64,000 nucleotides of DNA from Cohnella lupini (GTDB taxonomy: Bacteria > Bacillota > Bacilli > Paenibacillales > Paenibacillaceae): assembly GCF_003386205.1 (NCBI RefSeq), contig NZ_QRDY01000001.1, positions 248,001-312,000 on the forward strand, read 5' to 3'. Shown here in pieces: positions 23,941 through 32,337 of this stretch. The position numbers and the translations under genes were made by a program. The notes under the pieces were generated by a model. The model was not told the origin of the DNA. It searched no databases and saw only the letters and a program-made list of their open reading frames with translations. Every line of letters begins with the position of its first letter. Within the stretch, counting starts at the first letter, position 1.

Positions 23941-26379
23941 ATGAAGAAAACAAAGAGGAAATTGGTGCTTGTCGGCAACGGAATGGCTGGCGTGAGAGCG
24001 ATCGAGCATTTGATCAAGCTGGCTCCCGAAGCATATGAAATTACGATCATAGGGGCTGAGCCGCATCCCAATTACAATCGGATCATGTTATCTTCCGTTC
24101 TGGCCGGCGGAGCGAGCCTTAAAGAAATCGTCATTAACGATTGGGAATGGTATAAGGATAACGGCATTAGGCTACTCGCGGGCCATCGCGTTACGCAAAT
24201 CGATGCGAACCGCAAACGGGTCGTATCGGATCAAGGAGCGACGGTCGACTACGATGAATTGATTTTGGCTACCGGCTCGAATCCTTTCATGCTACCGCTG
24301 CCTGGAGCGGACAAGGAAGGCGTCATCGCTTTCCGCGATATCAAAGACTGCGAAACGATGGTGGATACGTCTAAAAAATATAAAAAGGCAGTCGTCATCG
24401 GAGGCGGCTTGCTGGGTTTGGAAGCGGCAAGGGGATTGCTGCATTTGGGAATGGACGTTTCGGTCGTTCATATCAACCCTTACTTGATGGAGCGTCAGTT
24501 GGATGAAACGGCGGCCAAAATGCTGCAAAAGGAACTGGAGCAGCAAGGGATGAAATTCCTGCTTCGCAAAAACTCGGGAGCCATTCTCGGGAAGAAACGG
24601 GTCAGAGCCCTTAGCTTCACGGACGGGACGGAAGCGGAAGCCGATCTTATCGTCATGGCGGTCGGCATTCGGCCGAACGTAGAATTGGCGAAATCGTCGG
24701 GCATCGAAATTAACCGGGGAATCGTCGTCAACGATTGGCTGGAAACGAGCGTCGAAAGAATCTACGCCGTCGGCGAATGCGCGGAGCATCGGGGAATCGC
24801 ATACGGCTTGGTAGCGCCGCTATATGAGCAAGGGTCCGTCCTTGCCAAGAAGCTGGCAGGCTTGGAAACGACGGGGTACGCCGGCTCGGTCACTTCGACG
24901 AAGCTGAAGGTATCGGGCGTGGACGTGTTCTCAGCAGGCCGATACGACGAGCCGGAAGGATCGAGATCGCTTCGATACCAAGACGAGGTCGACGGAGTCT
25001 ACAAGAAAATCGTCATTCAGAACGACAAGCTGATCGGTGCGGTACTGTTCGGCGATACGAACGATGGAGCAAAGCTTTTCTCGATTATCAAAAGCGGCGA
25101 ATCCGTCGTCGGGCGGGAGAAGGAGCTGCTGCTTGGAATGGCGGTCAGCGGCCAAAGCGCGTCACCGGAAGCCCGGCTGAAGGAAATGGCCGACGAAGAA
25201 ATCATCTGCGGTTGCAACGGAGTTTCCAAGGGGACGATCGCCGACGCCGTTCTGGCGAAAGGTTGCATGAGCGTCGGCGAGATTAAAGCCTGCACGAAAG
25301 CATCCGGTTCCTGCGGGGGATGCAAACCGCTCGTAGAAGGCTTGCTTAAGCTCTATGCGGGCGACGAAGCTGGAGTCGGGGTCAAGGAAGGAATTTGCGG
25401 TTGCACGCCGCTCGGCCGGGACGAGATCGTAGCGGAAATCAAGCGGATGCGGTTGAAGAGCATCAAAGAAGTCATGAATGTGTTGGAATGGCGGAATTCG
25501 GAAGGCTGCTCGAAATGCCGTCCATCGCTTAATTACTATTTGGGAATGCTGTTTCCGGAAGAATACGTGGACGAGAACGAGTCGCGCATCACGAACGAAA
25601 GATACCATGCCAACATTCAGAAGGACGGTACGTATTCGGTGGTCCCGCGGATTTACGGCGGCGTTACCTCTCCGGCCGAGCTGAAGAAAATAGCGGAGGT
25701 TGCCGAGAAATTCGACGTTCCGATGGTAAAATTCACCGGCGGGCAAAGACTCGACCTGCTCGGAGTCAAGAAAGAGGATCTCCCGAAAATGTGGGAAGAG
25801 CTCGATATGCCGTCAGGGCATGCCTATGGCAAAACGCTTCGTACGGTGAAAACTTGCGTCGGCAATACGTTCTGCCGATTCGGAACCCAAGATGCCATCG
25901 GGATGGGTATTCGATTGGAGAAGGCGTTCGAGCGCTTAAACACGCCGGCCAAGGTGAAATTAGCCGTATCCGGCTGCCCGAGAAACTGCGCGGAAGCGAC
26001 GATCAAGGATTTCGGAGTCGTCGCGATCGACGGAGGATGGGAGCTGCACGTCGGAGGCAACGGCGGCGTTCAAGTCCGTGCGACCGAGCTTTTATGCGTA
26101 GTCAAGACGGAGGACGAGGTCGTAGAATGGGCAAGCGCTTATTTGCAATATTACCGGGAAAACGCCCAGTGGAACGAAAGAACGTCCACCTGGATCGAGC
26201 GAGTGGGTTTGGAAGAGATAAAGAACGCGCTGGAGAAGCCGGAGGATCGTCTAGCTTTGGTAGAGAGAATCCAGAAGACGTTAAGCCTGACGACGGATCC
26301 ATGGAAACAAATCGTGGAGAACGATCATTTGCGTAAAAACTTCGAGCCATTGACCGAGGCTCTAACGATCAACTCATAA
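23941..26379 (+). CDS. nirB: nitrite reductase [NAD(P)H] large subunit
   Basis: Cytoplasmic assimilatory nitrite reductase, which reduces nitrite to ammonium with six electrons from NAD(P)H. The 812-residue protein shows an FAD site (VLVGNGMAGVRAIEHL), an NAD site (VVIGGGLLGLEAARGL) and a BFD-like [2Fe-2S] domain (CGCNGVSKG...SGSCGGCKP). A second cysteine-rich module (GICGCTPLG, EGCSKCRPS) and the sirohaem/[4Fe-4S] domain follow, with Cys639, Cys645, Cys679 and Cys683. ATG 23941 is chosen because GGGAGAGGGAGAG precedes it. An in-frame ATG at 23818 lies inside the regulatory P1 loop and would make an unlikely 41-residue extension. nirD follows after 22 bp. Confidence 0.97.
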   Translation: MKKTKRKLVLVGNGMAGVRAIEHLIKLAPEAYEITIIGAEPHPNYNRIMLSSVLAGGASLKEIVINDWEWYKDNGIRLLAGHRVTQIDANRKRVVSDQGATVDYDELILATGSNPFMLPLPGADKEGVIAFRDIKDCETMVDTSKKYKKAVVIGGGLLGLEAARGLLHLGMDVSVVHINPYLMERQLDETAAKMLQKELEQQGMKFLLRKNSGAILGKKRVRALSFTDGTEAEADLIVMAVGIRPNVELAKSSGIEINRGIVVNDWLETSVERIYAVGECAEHRGIAYGLVAPLYEQGSVLAKKLAGLETTGYAGSVTSTKLKVSGVDVFSAGRYDEPEGSRSLRYQDEVDGVYKKIVIQNDKLIGAVLFGDTNDGAKLFSIIKSGESVVGREKELLLGMAVSGQSASPEARLKEMADEEIICGCNGVSKGTIADAVLAKGCMSVGEIKACTKASGSCGGCKPLVEGLLKLYAGDEAGVGVKEGICGCTPLGRDEIVAEIKRMRLKSIKEVMNVLEWRNSEGCSKCRPSLNYYLGMLFPEEYVDENESRITNERYHANIQKDGTYSVVPRIYGGVTSPAELKKIAEVAEKFDVPMVKFTGGQRLDLLGVKKEDLPKMWEELDMPSGHAYGKTLRTVKTCVGNTFCRFGTQDAIGMGIRLEKAFERLNTPAKVKLAVSGCPRNCAEATIKDFGVVAIDGGWELHVGGNGGVQVRATELLCVVKTEDEVVEWASAYLQYYRENAQWNERTSTWIERVGLEEIKNALEKPEDRLALVERIQKTLSLTTDPWKQIVENDHLRKNFEPLTEALTINS

Positions 26380-26401
26380 CGGAAAGGAAGGTGCAGAGCC
26401 A

Positions 26402-26713
26402 ATGGCCAAACACCTTGTCGGTAAAATCAACGAGATCGATCGCAAAGGCTCTCGCACCGTTCGTATTCAAGACGTGGATATCGCATTGTTCAAGTTATCG
26501 GACGAGGAAGTGCTCGCCGTCGAGAATAAATGTCCGCACAAAGGAGGCGCATTGTCCGAAGGCATGGTCTGCGGCAAGGTCGTTCATTGCCCGTTGCACG
26601 ACTGGAAAATCGATCTTTATAGCGGAAAAGCGCAAGAGCCAGACGACGGTTGCGTTACGACGTTCGCGGTAGAAGTCGATCCCGTTAACGGTTCGATCTT
26701 CATCACGATGTAA
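26402..26713 (+). CDS. nirD: nitrite reductase small subunit, Rieske type
   Basis: A 103-residue partner of NirB. It keeps a full Rieske [2Fe-2S] motif: Cys44 and His46 in CPHKGG, Cys63 and His66 in CPLHDW. Several enterobacterial NirD proteins have lost these ligands, so this one probably carries a cluster and passes electrons within the complex. GGAAGGTG lies upstream of ATG 26402. It belongs to the nirBD operon under the ANTAR-type leader. Confidence 0.95.
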   Translation: MAKHLVGKINEIDRKGSRTVRIQDVDIALFKLSDEEVLAVENKCPHKGGALSEGMVCGKVVHCPLHDWKIDLYSGKAQEPDDGCVTTFAVEVDPVNGSIFITM

Positions 26714-26756
26714 GTTTTGAGGAAAGATGTTCTGCGCGGATGCATGCGAAAGTCCG

Positions 26757-26785
26757 TTGGAAACTCATTTTGCATATGATATAAT
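26757..26785 (+). promoter_or_regulatory. sigma-A promoter of the 65-residue protein gene
   Basis: TTGGAA (26757-26762) and a perfect TATAAT (26780-26785) with 17-bp spacing, 32 bp before the GTG start. Confidence 0.75.
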
Positions 26786-26817
26786 GAAGCTAGGAAATCC
26801 ACTTAGGAGGGCTGCGG

Positions 26818-27015
26818 GTGGCGGAAACGAATACTTCTCTTACCGAAGCTCCATTCGTACAATTGCAGAAAGAGGATTTCGTTCTCCTGCATACCGACAC
26901 CGAAGACGGCAGTCCGACTTCAAGCACGATTTCTTGGGACGAGAAAACATATGATCTTAGAGCCGCTAACCGCTTGGATATCCAAGCGTTCGCTGCCATG
27001 AGAAAAGCCCAGTGA
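26818..27015 (+). CDS. 65-residue protein of unknown function
   Basis: A small acidic soluble protein (ETNTSLTEAPFVQLQKEDF; SSTISWDEKTYDLRAANRLD) that matches nothing I know. It is supported as a gene by its own promoter (26757-26785), TAGGAGGG before GTG 26818, and a terminator whose stem contains the stop codon. It has no cysteines or membrane segments. It separates nirBD from the ylaJ-phoH block. Confidence 0.8.
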   Translation: MAETNTSLTEAPFVQLQKEDFVLLHTDTEDGSPTSSTISWDEKTYDLRAANRLDIQAFAAMRKAQ

Positions 27016-27035
27016 GGAATCACTGGGCTTTTTGT
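27003..27035. terminator. bidirectional terminator
   Basis: A perfect 13-bp stem AAAAGCCCAGTGA/TCACTGGGCTTTT with a GGAA tetraloop and T-run, serving the 65-residue gene and, from the other side, ylaJ. Confidence 0.93.
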
Positions 27036-27598
27036 CACTTTTTGAGCTTGTTCAGCGAGCTTGTCCCCATGTTTTCCGGGGCTTTCGGCGGAATGATATT
27101 TCGCGGAATTTGCGGGATGACCCTTCCGATCATGTCGGAAAGCTCTTCCGCGAAACCGGAGATCGGACGTCCGTTCTTGACGTCGACCCTGATTTCCCTA
27201 ACGCGCTGAGCAAGGTCGAGATCGGCCGTGACGATGGCATCGATCCCGTAGGGATCTTTGCGGAAAGCCTCGGCAACCGCATATTTAAGCGTTCCGACCT
27301 GAGATCTTTCCATTTTCTTGTCAACGTCAATGCCGACGATCGCATACTTGCCGAATACGACGCAGTTGGCATCCTTCACGCCTTCCACGCCGCGAGCCAA
27401 CGATTCCAGGTGGGCGGCAACCTTCTTGGGATTGTCGATTTTCCTTTTCGCTGGCGCGTCGTTGGTAGTCAGGGTTCGCACCCGATTATCCGTTGGAGCC
27501 GGCGCCGATTGTTTGGTACCACAGCCTGCGATACCCGTTGCCAATGTTGTCACCACGAGCAATGAGGTAGCGTAAGCGATTATTCGATATAGCTTCAA
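27035..27598 (-). CDS. ylaJ: YhcN/YlaJ family sporulation lipoprotein
   Basis: A predicted lipoprotein of about 187 residues: signal peptide, lipobox LATGIAGC, then the YhcN/YlaJ domain (KVAAHLESLARGVEGVKDANCVVFGKYAIVG is typical, followed by VDVKNGRPISGFAEEL). Such proteins are found in spore membranes of Bacillales. TTG 27598 fits best, because GGGTGGTG lies six bases upstream; a GTG at 27634 would add 12 residues before the signal peptide. The neighbour phoH (ylaK) is divergent here, whereas in B. subtilis ylaJ and ylaK are adjacent on one strand. Confidence 0.92.
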   Translation of the reverse strand: MKLYRIIAYATSLLVVTTLATGIAGCGTKQSAPAPTDNRVRTLTTNDAPAKRKIDNPKKVAAHLESLARGVEGVKDANCVVFGKYAIVGIDVDKKMERSQVGTLKYAVAEAFRKDPYGIDAIVTADLDLAQRVREIRVDVKNGRPISGFAEELSDMIGRVIPQIPRNIIPPKAPENMGTSSLNKLKK

Positions 27599-27799
27599 TG
27601 TTGTCACCACCCTGGTTTGGAGGGATGCCCGCACTAGCCGAGGCGGTTAGCGAATCATGTAGCGTTCGGCTAATACTGGAGAGAGCATTCGATGGTTGTA
27701 TTGTTCCCTGTCATCCGATCCCTATGTAAAGTTCACAGCAGGGAAAACTTTTTTCCAAGTCGCGTAAGAGGCCAAATCGCCGAACCGGGAGGGAACACC

Positions 27800-29131
27800 A
27801 TGCGTAAAATTTATGTACTGGATACGAACGTATTGCTGCATGACCCGCTCTCCTTGTTTGCTTTCGATGACAATGAAGTTATTATTCCCTCCGTCGTACT
27901 CGAAGAGATCGATTCCAAGAAAAGGCTAGCCGACGAAATCGGGAGAAACGCCCGAAATATATCGCGCGAGTTGGATGGCATGCGGGCTTTGGGGCAATTG
28001 CATAACGGGGTAATGCTTCCAAACGGCGGGTTGCTAAAGGTGGAAATGAATCACCGCCGATTCGTGAGAGTGCAGGAATTGTTCGGGGAAATGACTAACG
28101 ACAACCGGATTCTCGCGGTGGCGTTGAATTATCATATGGAAGAATTGGAAAGCGGCGATCCAAGGCCGGTTATTATCGTAAGCAAAGACGTGCTCGTCCG
28201 AGTCAAGGCCGACGTGCTCGGAATTATCGCCCAAGATTACCTGTCGGACCAAACCGTATCCATCTCGGATCAATATACGGGGCATCTGACGTTGCACGTT
28301 CATCCATCCGTTATCGATGAATTTTATTCCACTCGATATCTCGGAGTGAACCAATTAGGTATCAAAGTGAAATTGAACCCTAACGAGTTCGTCATTTTGC
28401 GGGATGAGCTCGGTACTTCCAAATCCGCATTGCTTAAGGTAACCTCAGACGGGCACCGGCTGGAGCCTCTCCATATGAGCAATGACCCGATATGGGGAAT
28501 CACCGCGCGAAATGCTCAACAGCGCATGGCGTTGGAATTGCTTCTTAACGACGATATCCCCTTGGTCACGTTAACCGGACGCGCGGGTACGGGCAAGACG
28601 CTGATTACTTTGGCGGCCGGCTTGATGAAGGTGGAAGACGAGCACAAGTTCAAGAAGCTTCTGATTGCCCGTCCGGTCGTTCCGATGGGCAAAGACATCG
28701 GATATTTGCCCGGGGAGAAAGAAGAGAAGCTGCGTCCGTGGATGCAGCCCATTTACGACAATTTGGAGTTTCTATTCGATACGAAGAAATCAGGAGATCT
28801 CGATAAGATTCTGATGGGAATGGGAAGCATTCAAGTCGAGGCTTTGACGTATATTCGCGGCCGATCCATTCCGGGGCAGTTCATCATTATCGACGAAGCG
28901 CAAAACTTAAGCAAACACGAAGTAAAGACCATCGTTTCCCGAGTCGGAGAAAACAGCAAAATCGTGCTGCTCGGAGATCCGGAGCAAATCGATCACCCTT
29001 ATTTGGATTCGCAAAGCAATGGATTGACTTATCTGGTCGAAAGATTCAAGGAAGAGGGCATAAGCGGTCACGTTACTTTGGAGAAGGGAGAGCGTTCGCG
29101 TCTAGCGCAGCTGGCGACGGAAAGATTGTAA
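27800..29131 (+). CDS. phoH: PhoH family protein with N-terminal PIN domain (YlaK/PhoH2)
   Basis: A 443-residue PIN-PhoH fusion. The PIN nuclease domain (1 to about 140) starts with LDTNVLLHDP and has further acidic residues at EEIDSKK and TNDNRIL. The PhoH ATPase domain has Walker A GRAGTGKT (260-267), RPVVPMGKDIGYLPG and Walker B IIDEAQN (about 363-369). Related PhoH2 proteins act as RNA-unwinding ribonucleases. ATG 27800 follows CGGGAGGG; the upstream in-frame ATG at 27692 gives unrelated sequence. It matches the B. subtilis ylaK position. Confidence 0.95.
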   Translation: MRKIYVLDTNVLLHDPLSLFAFDDNEVIIPSVVLEEIDSKKRLADEIGRNARNISRELDGMRALGQLHNGVMLPNGGLLKVEMNHRRFVRVQELFGEMTNDNRILAVALNYHMEELESGDPRPVIIVSKDVLVRVKADVLGIIAQDYLSDQTVSISDQYTGHLTLHVHPSVIDEFYSTRYLGVNQLGIKVKLNPNEFVILRDELGTSKSALLKVTSDGHRLEPLHMSNDPIWGITARNAQQRMALELLLNDDIPLVTLTGRAGTGKTLITLAAGLMKVEDEHKFKKLLIARPVVPMGKDIGYLPGEKEEKLRPWMQPIYDNLEFLFDTKKSGDLDKILMGMGSIQVEALTYIRGRSIPGQFIIIDEAQNLSKHEVKTIVSRVGENSKIVLLGDPEQIDHPYLDSQSNGLTYLVERFKEEGISGHVTLEKGERSRLAQLATERL

Positions 29132-29157
29132 TCTTAACGGTCGGCAACGGCGTCTAT

Positions 29158-29658
29158 TTATTCGTAACGCCAAGTAACGCCGCAACCGTAAGCGACCGCG
29201 ATCCGCTCCGCTAATTCGGTAAGCTGTCGGTCGATCATATAGACGTCAGCGCCGTCGATCGACAGGCTTCCGATCAAATGTTCCTTTAACTGCAGCAAAG
29301 CCGGGGCGGGTTCCGCTTCCGGCTTTGCTTTGTTCAGGGAGAACAGGGCCGTCAGAGCTAGATCCATGTATACATTCTCGTTGCGGGTCACGATGGCATA
29401 ATCCTCGTACAAATCTCCTTGGACCAATCCTTCCGGAGGCAGCAAGAGCAACTCGCAACGCTCCGAGGTTACCTTATATTTATTAAGCAGCTCCAGAACG
29501 GGAGGCAAATGCTCCTCCGAATCGAAAATTAGCAGCTCCTTGTAACGATCGAACAAAGGCGCGCGCTCCGCGATACCTTTTACGATTTGAGCGTAAAATC
29601 CGGGAATTTTGCCTTCGGGTAATTGCATGTCCAGTCCTGCTAAACGTCGAGGGTTCAT
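29158..29658 (-). CDS. hypothetical protein, possible YlaL counterpart
   Basis: A soluble 166-residue protein. The frame continues up to 29733, but ATG 29656-29658 begins the well-formed part (NPRRLAGLDMQLPEGKIPGFYAQIV) and has AGGAA upstream. It has no membrane segment and one Cys-rich spot (SERCELLLLP; AYGCGVTWRYE). Its place next to phoH (ylaK) is where ylaL sits in B. subtilis, and the size is similar, but I cannot confirm homology by reading. Confidence 0.8.
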   Translation of the reverse strand: MNPRRLAGLDMQLPEGKIPGFYAQIVKGIAERAPLFDRYKELLIFDSEEHLPPVLELLNKYKVTSERCELLLLPPEGLVQGDLYEDYAIVTRNENVYMDLALTALFSLNKAKPEAEPAPALLQLKEHLIGSLSIDGADVYMIDRQLTELAERIAVAYGCGVTWRYE

Positions 29659-29796
29659 CGGGATTCCTACTTTCCTATTAAATGCTTCCTTCTTAGCATA
29701 ACCGATAAAGCGCTTTCTGAAAAAGCGAGACATGCGGGCGATGTCCTGTTATCATGAATAAAGCGATCTATAAGTTACGATGAAAAAGGTGAGACT

Positions 29797-31101
29797 GTGG
29801 CCCGTCGTAAATCGGCCTTGGTGTTCCTGTTGTTATGCGTAATGGTATTGTTCTTATCTCCGTGGGCGAACGTTCCGTCGTCTCCCGCAACCGTCGTTCC
29901 AGTGCCCAAAGGGGAGACCTTGGCCACCGAGGAGCCTGTTGTCGCGCGCGAAGTATCGCATTTGACCGTAGACGTCGCGCTTGAGGAACCGGAATTCAAT
30001 GCGTTAGTCTTGCAGAACGATGAGTTTACGTTAAGGCATCCCGATATTATGGTCGAATTGACCCGGGTAGATCCCAAGCAGGCATATCGCGCGTATAAGA
30101 ACGCTTCGGAGTTGGACGAAGCATCCGATATCATGCTGCTATCCAATGAATGGGTGAAGGAGTTCGCTTCTTCGGGCTTCTTGCTTCCGGCGGATGCCGC
30201 TTACGAAGGCAAGGCGTTAACCGAGCAGTTCGACGCCGTGACGGCTCCGTTGAAATGGAACGGTTATTTGTGGGGAGTGCCGCGCGCGATGGATCCGTTC
30301 GTCCTCATATGGAACATGGACTTGCTACATCAATGGTTAGGCGAGGACGTCGCCCTGCCGTTAACGATCGAGCAATGGACCGATCTCGCAACCATGAGCG
30401 CGCAAGCGGCGGAAACGGATCTGCCCTCGTGGTTAACGATAGACCGCAACGACCCTCTCTCGCTCTTATCCTGGTTAGAGAACGCCACCGCGGAAAGAAG
30501 CGATGGAATTTGGGATGAAGAGGAAAAGCCATGGACGGACACGCCATTCGGGCAGGCGTTAACGGTAATAGACCAGTACAAAGCTAACGTACGGTTCGTA
30601 AGCGGAATTGAAGAGGCCGAAGCTTTACTTAATGGAGGGAAAACTCTCGCGGCAATCGTTCCTAATTCTTTGGCCTCCGAGTGGATGGAAGAGCCGAGGT
30701 CGAACCTCGAGCCTAAGCTCGAGGTCGATAGACATTCCTGGAAGTTGCCTTATGTATGGACGCGCGGAAGCAGCTTCGCCATCTCATCCGATACGGCAGC
30801 GGAAGAAGCGGCCTATACTTGGATTTCGGAGATGACGAACGATCGAAATCAACGGCTCAATAGGGAGAAGTGGGGAATCCTCCCCGTCTACCGGTCGTTA
30901 TACGATTCAGATCGTACTTTAGGCAATCTGTTACCGGGAAGAACCGGGCAAACCTTTCCGAACCAGCCGCCATTATATACGGGACCGGAGCTTCCCGAAC
31001 GTTTAGAGCAACTGGCCGCTCTGTGGAGCAGATTGTCCACGGGCGCGATTGAGGCAGAACAATTCAAGACGGACTGGTCGGAAGAAAAAGGCAATGAATA
31101 A
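29797..31101 (+). CDS. extracellular solute-binding protein, family 1 type
   Basis: A 434-residue exported protein. A signal-like hydrophobic N-terminus (ALVFLLLCVMVLFLSPW) is followed by a periplasmic-binding-like fold: TVDVALEEPEFNALVLQ, SDIMLLSNEWVKEFASSGFLLPAD, WNGYLWGVPRAMDPFVLIWN and a TWISEMTNDRNQR helix near the end. This pattern matches sugar-type ABC substrate-binding proteins. It lacks a lipobox cysteine after the signal, and no ABC permease or ATPase gene is adjacent, so it may be an orphan. GTG 29797 follows AAAAGGTGAG. Confidence 0.87.
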   Translation: MARRKSALVFLLLCVMVLFLSPWANVPSSPATVVPVPKGETLATEEPVVAREVSHLTVDVALEEPEFNALVLQNDEFTLRHPDIMVELTRVDPKQAYRAYKNASELDEASDIMLLSNEWVKEFASSGFLLPADAAYEGKALTEQFDAVTAPLKWNGYLWGVPRAMDPFVLIWNMDLLHQWLGEDVALPLTIEQWTDLATMSAQAAETDLPSWLTIDRNDPLSLLSWLENATAERSDGIWDEEEKPWTDTPFGQALTVIDQYKANVRFVSGIEEAEALLNGGKTLAAIVPNSLASEWMEEPRSNLEPKLEVDRHSWKLPYVWTRGSSFAISSDTAAEEAAYTWISEMTNDRNQRLNREKWGILPVYRSLYDSDRTLGNLLPGRTGQTFPNQPPLYTGPELPERLEQLAALWSRLSTGAIEAEQFKTDWSEEKGNE

Positions 31102-31107
31102 TCGTAA

Positions 31108-32193
31108 TTAACCGCCGATCGCGAGCTGTACGATTAGTTTGCCGTCATTCATCTCGACGCTCGTGGCTTTAACGAATTTAATAAGCTTCTGCGGGTAGAA
31201 CCCAAGATCGAATTCCCTCTCCAAATCCGCCCTAGTTGTATCGGGTAAAGTCAATCCGTTAAATACTAGCGTATCCACGTGAAACCGAATGGCATTTTCA
31301 GGTTCTTCTTCGAGCGTATATCGACCTTGAATTTTCACCTGAATATTGCCGTTATCCCCTTCCATCGTCAACAGATCGTTATCGAAAGAAAACGAGAAGT
31401 CATTGAAACGGCTGTCTTCCGAACGTAGGAATTCATTTAATTGCGTATCGGTTAAAGTTAATTTTGTTTTGAGACCATTGGTTTGTATGATGCCGGGAGT
31501 GTTCTTGACGTAATCGGGCAAATTCCCCATCGCTTCCGCCAGCGCTTTGAAGTGCTGCTTTACCTCGTAAAGGCCTACGTTTCGCCAATAAGCCTGCAGT
31601 TCGTCCATAAGTCGGAGCAACATCTGCTGATCACCGCTAGCCTCGAGGGATTGGTCGAGTTCGTTCTGCAAGGTTAGAATTCGTTCCCGCTGGGTGACGA
31701 GCTGCTCCTCGACCGCGGCCAAATCTTCTTTGTCATGGCGCAGCTGATCGTAACCTTTTTTAAGATTCAGATATTCGGCTGCGTAGCCGTCCATCGTCTT
31801 GTGGTCAGACTGAACGATCATGTCCATCGTATCCCACACCTTAAGGAGATCCGGCAGGGAGTTTGCGTTTAACAAGGCGGATAACCAGAAATCCTTGTAC
31901 CCCATATAATAGGATCTAAGAACCCGTCCGGCTTTCTCTCGCTGTACGGCTATCGCGATTTCTTGCTCGGAGAGTTTATGTTCGTTGTTCTCGATATCGG
32001 TTTGGGTTTTACCCTTCAGTCCGGATATTCTCTCGATTTCCCTGTCGATTTCCACGACGGACAAGCTTTTTTCCAGAAGCTTTCTCGTTTCTTCCGGAAG
32101 GGGTTCGGCGTTGACCGGCCAAAGCGCTCCGGCGCGGGGGATGAATAACAGTATGGCCGCAATCCCCAGCAGGGCCATAAGCAAGCGACGCAT
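31108..32193 (-). CDS. secreted coiled-coil protein of unknown function
   Basis: A 361-residue protein: signal peptide (RRLLMALLGIAAILLFIPRAGA), then about 180 residues of heptad-rich coiled coil (IDREIERISGLKGKTQ; LVTQRERILTLQNELDQSLE). The segment around RVLRSYYMGYKDFWLSALLNANSLPDLL recalls the coiled-coil N-domain of CwlO/PcsB hydrolases. The C-terminal 130 residues are beta-rich (TLTDTQLNEFLRS; GNIQVKIQGRYTL), not a known hydrolase. ATG 32193 follows AAGGAGGGA. It may be an envelope scaffold or a partner of a hydrolase (inference). It is convergent with the solute-binding gene. Confidence 0.87.
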   Translation of the reverse strand: MRRLLMALLGIAAILLFIPRAGALWPVNAEPLPEETRKLLEKSLSVVEIDREIERISGLKGKTQTDIENNEHKLSEQEIAIAVQREKAGRVLRSYYMGYKDFWLSALLNANSLPDLLKVWDTMDMIVQSDHKTMDGYAAEYLNLKKGYDQLRHDKEDLAAVEEQLVTQRERILTLQNELDQSLEASGDQQMLLRLMDELQAYWRNVGLYEVKQHFKALAEAMGNLPDYVKNTPGIIQTNGLKTKLTLTDTQLNEFLRSEDSRFNDFSFSFDNDLLTMEGDNGNIQVKIQGRYTLEEEPENAIRFHVDTLVFNGLTLPDTTRADLEREFDLGFYPQKLIKFVKATSVEMNDGKLIVQLAIGG

Positions 32194-32337
32194 CGGGGAT
32201 CCCTCCTTTTCCGTGATGCTACTCGTCAGGGCACTCATAAGGGCTCTGAACGGTCGTCGTTAGCCGGACGAGCGGCGCGTCGTCTGATCCTATGTTATTA
32301 TGATATGACAAAATGACCAGTGGAAGGTGTGAACCAT

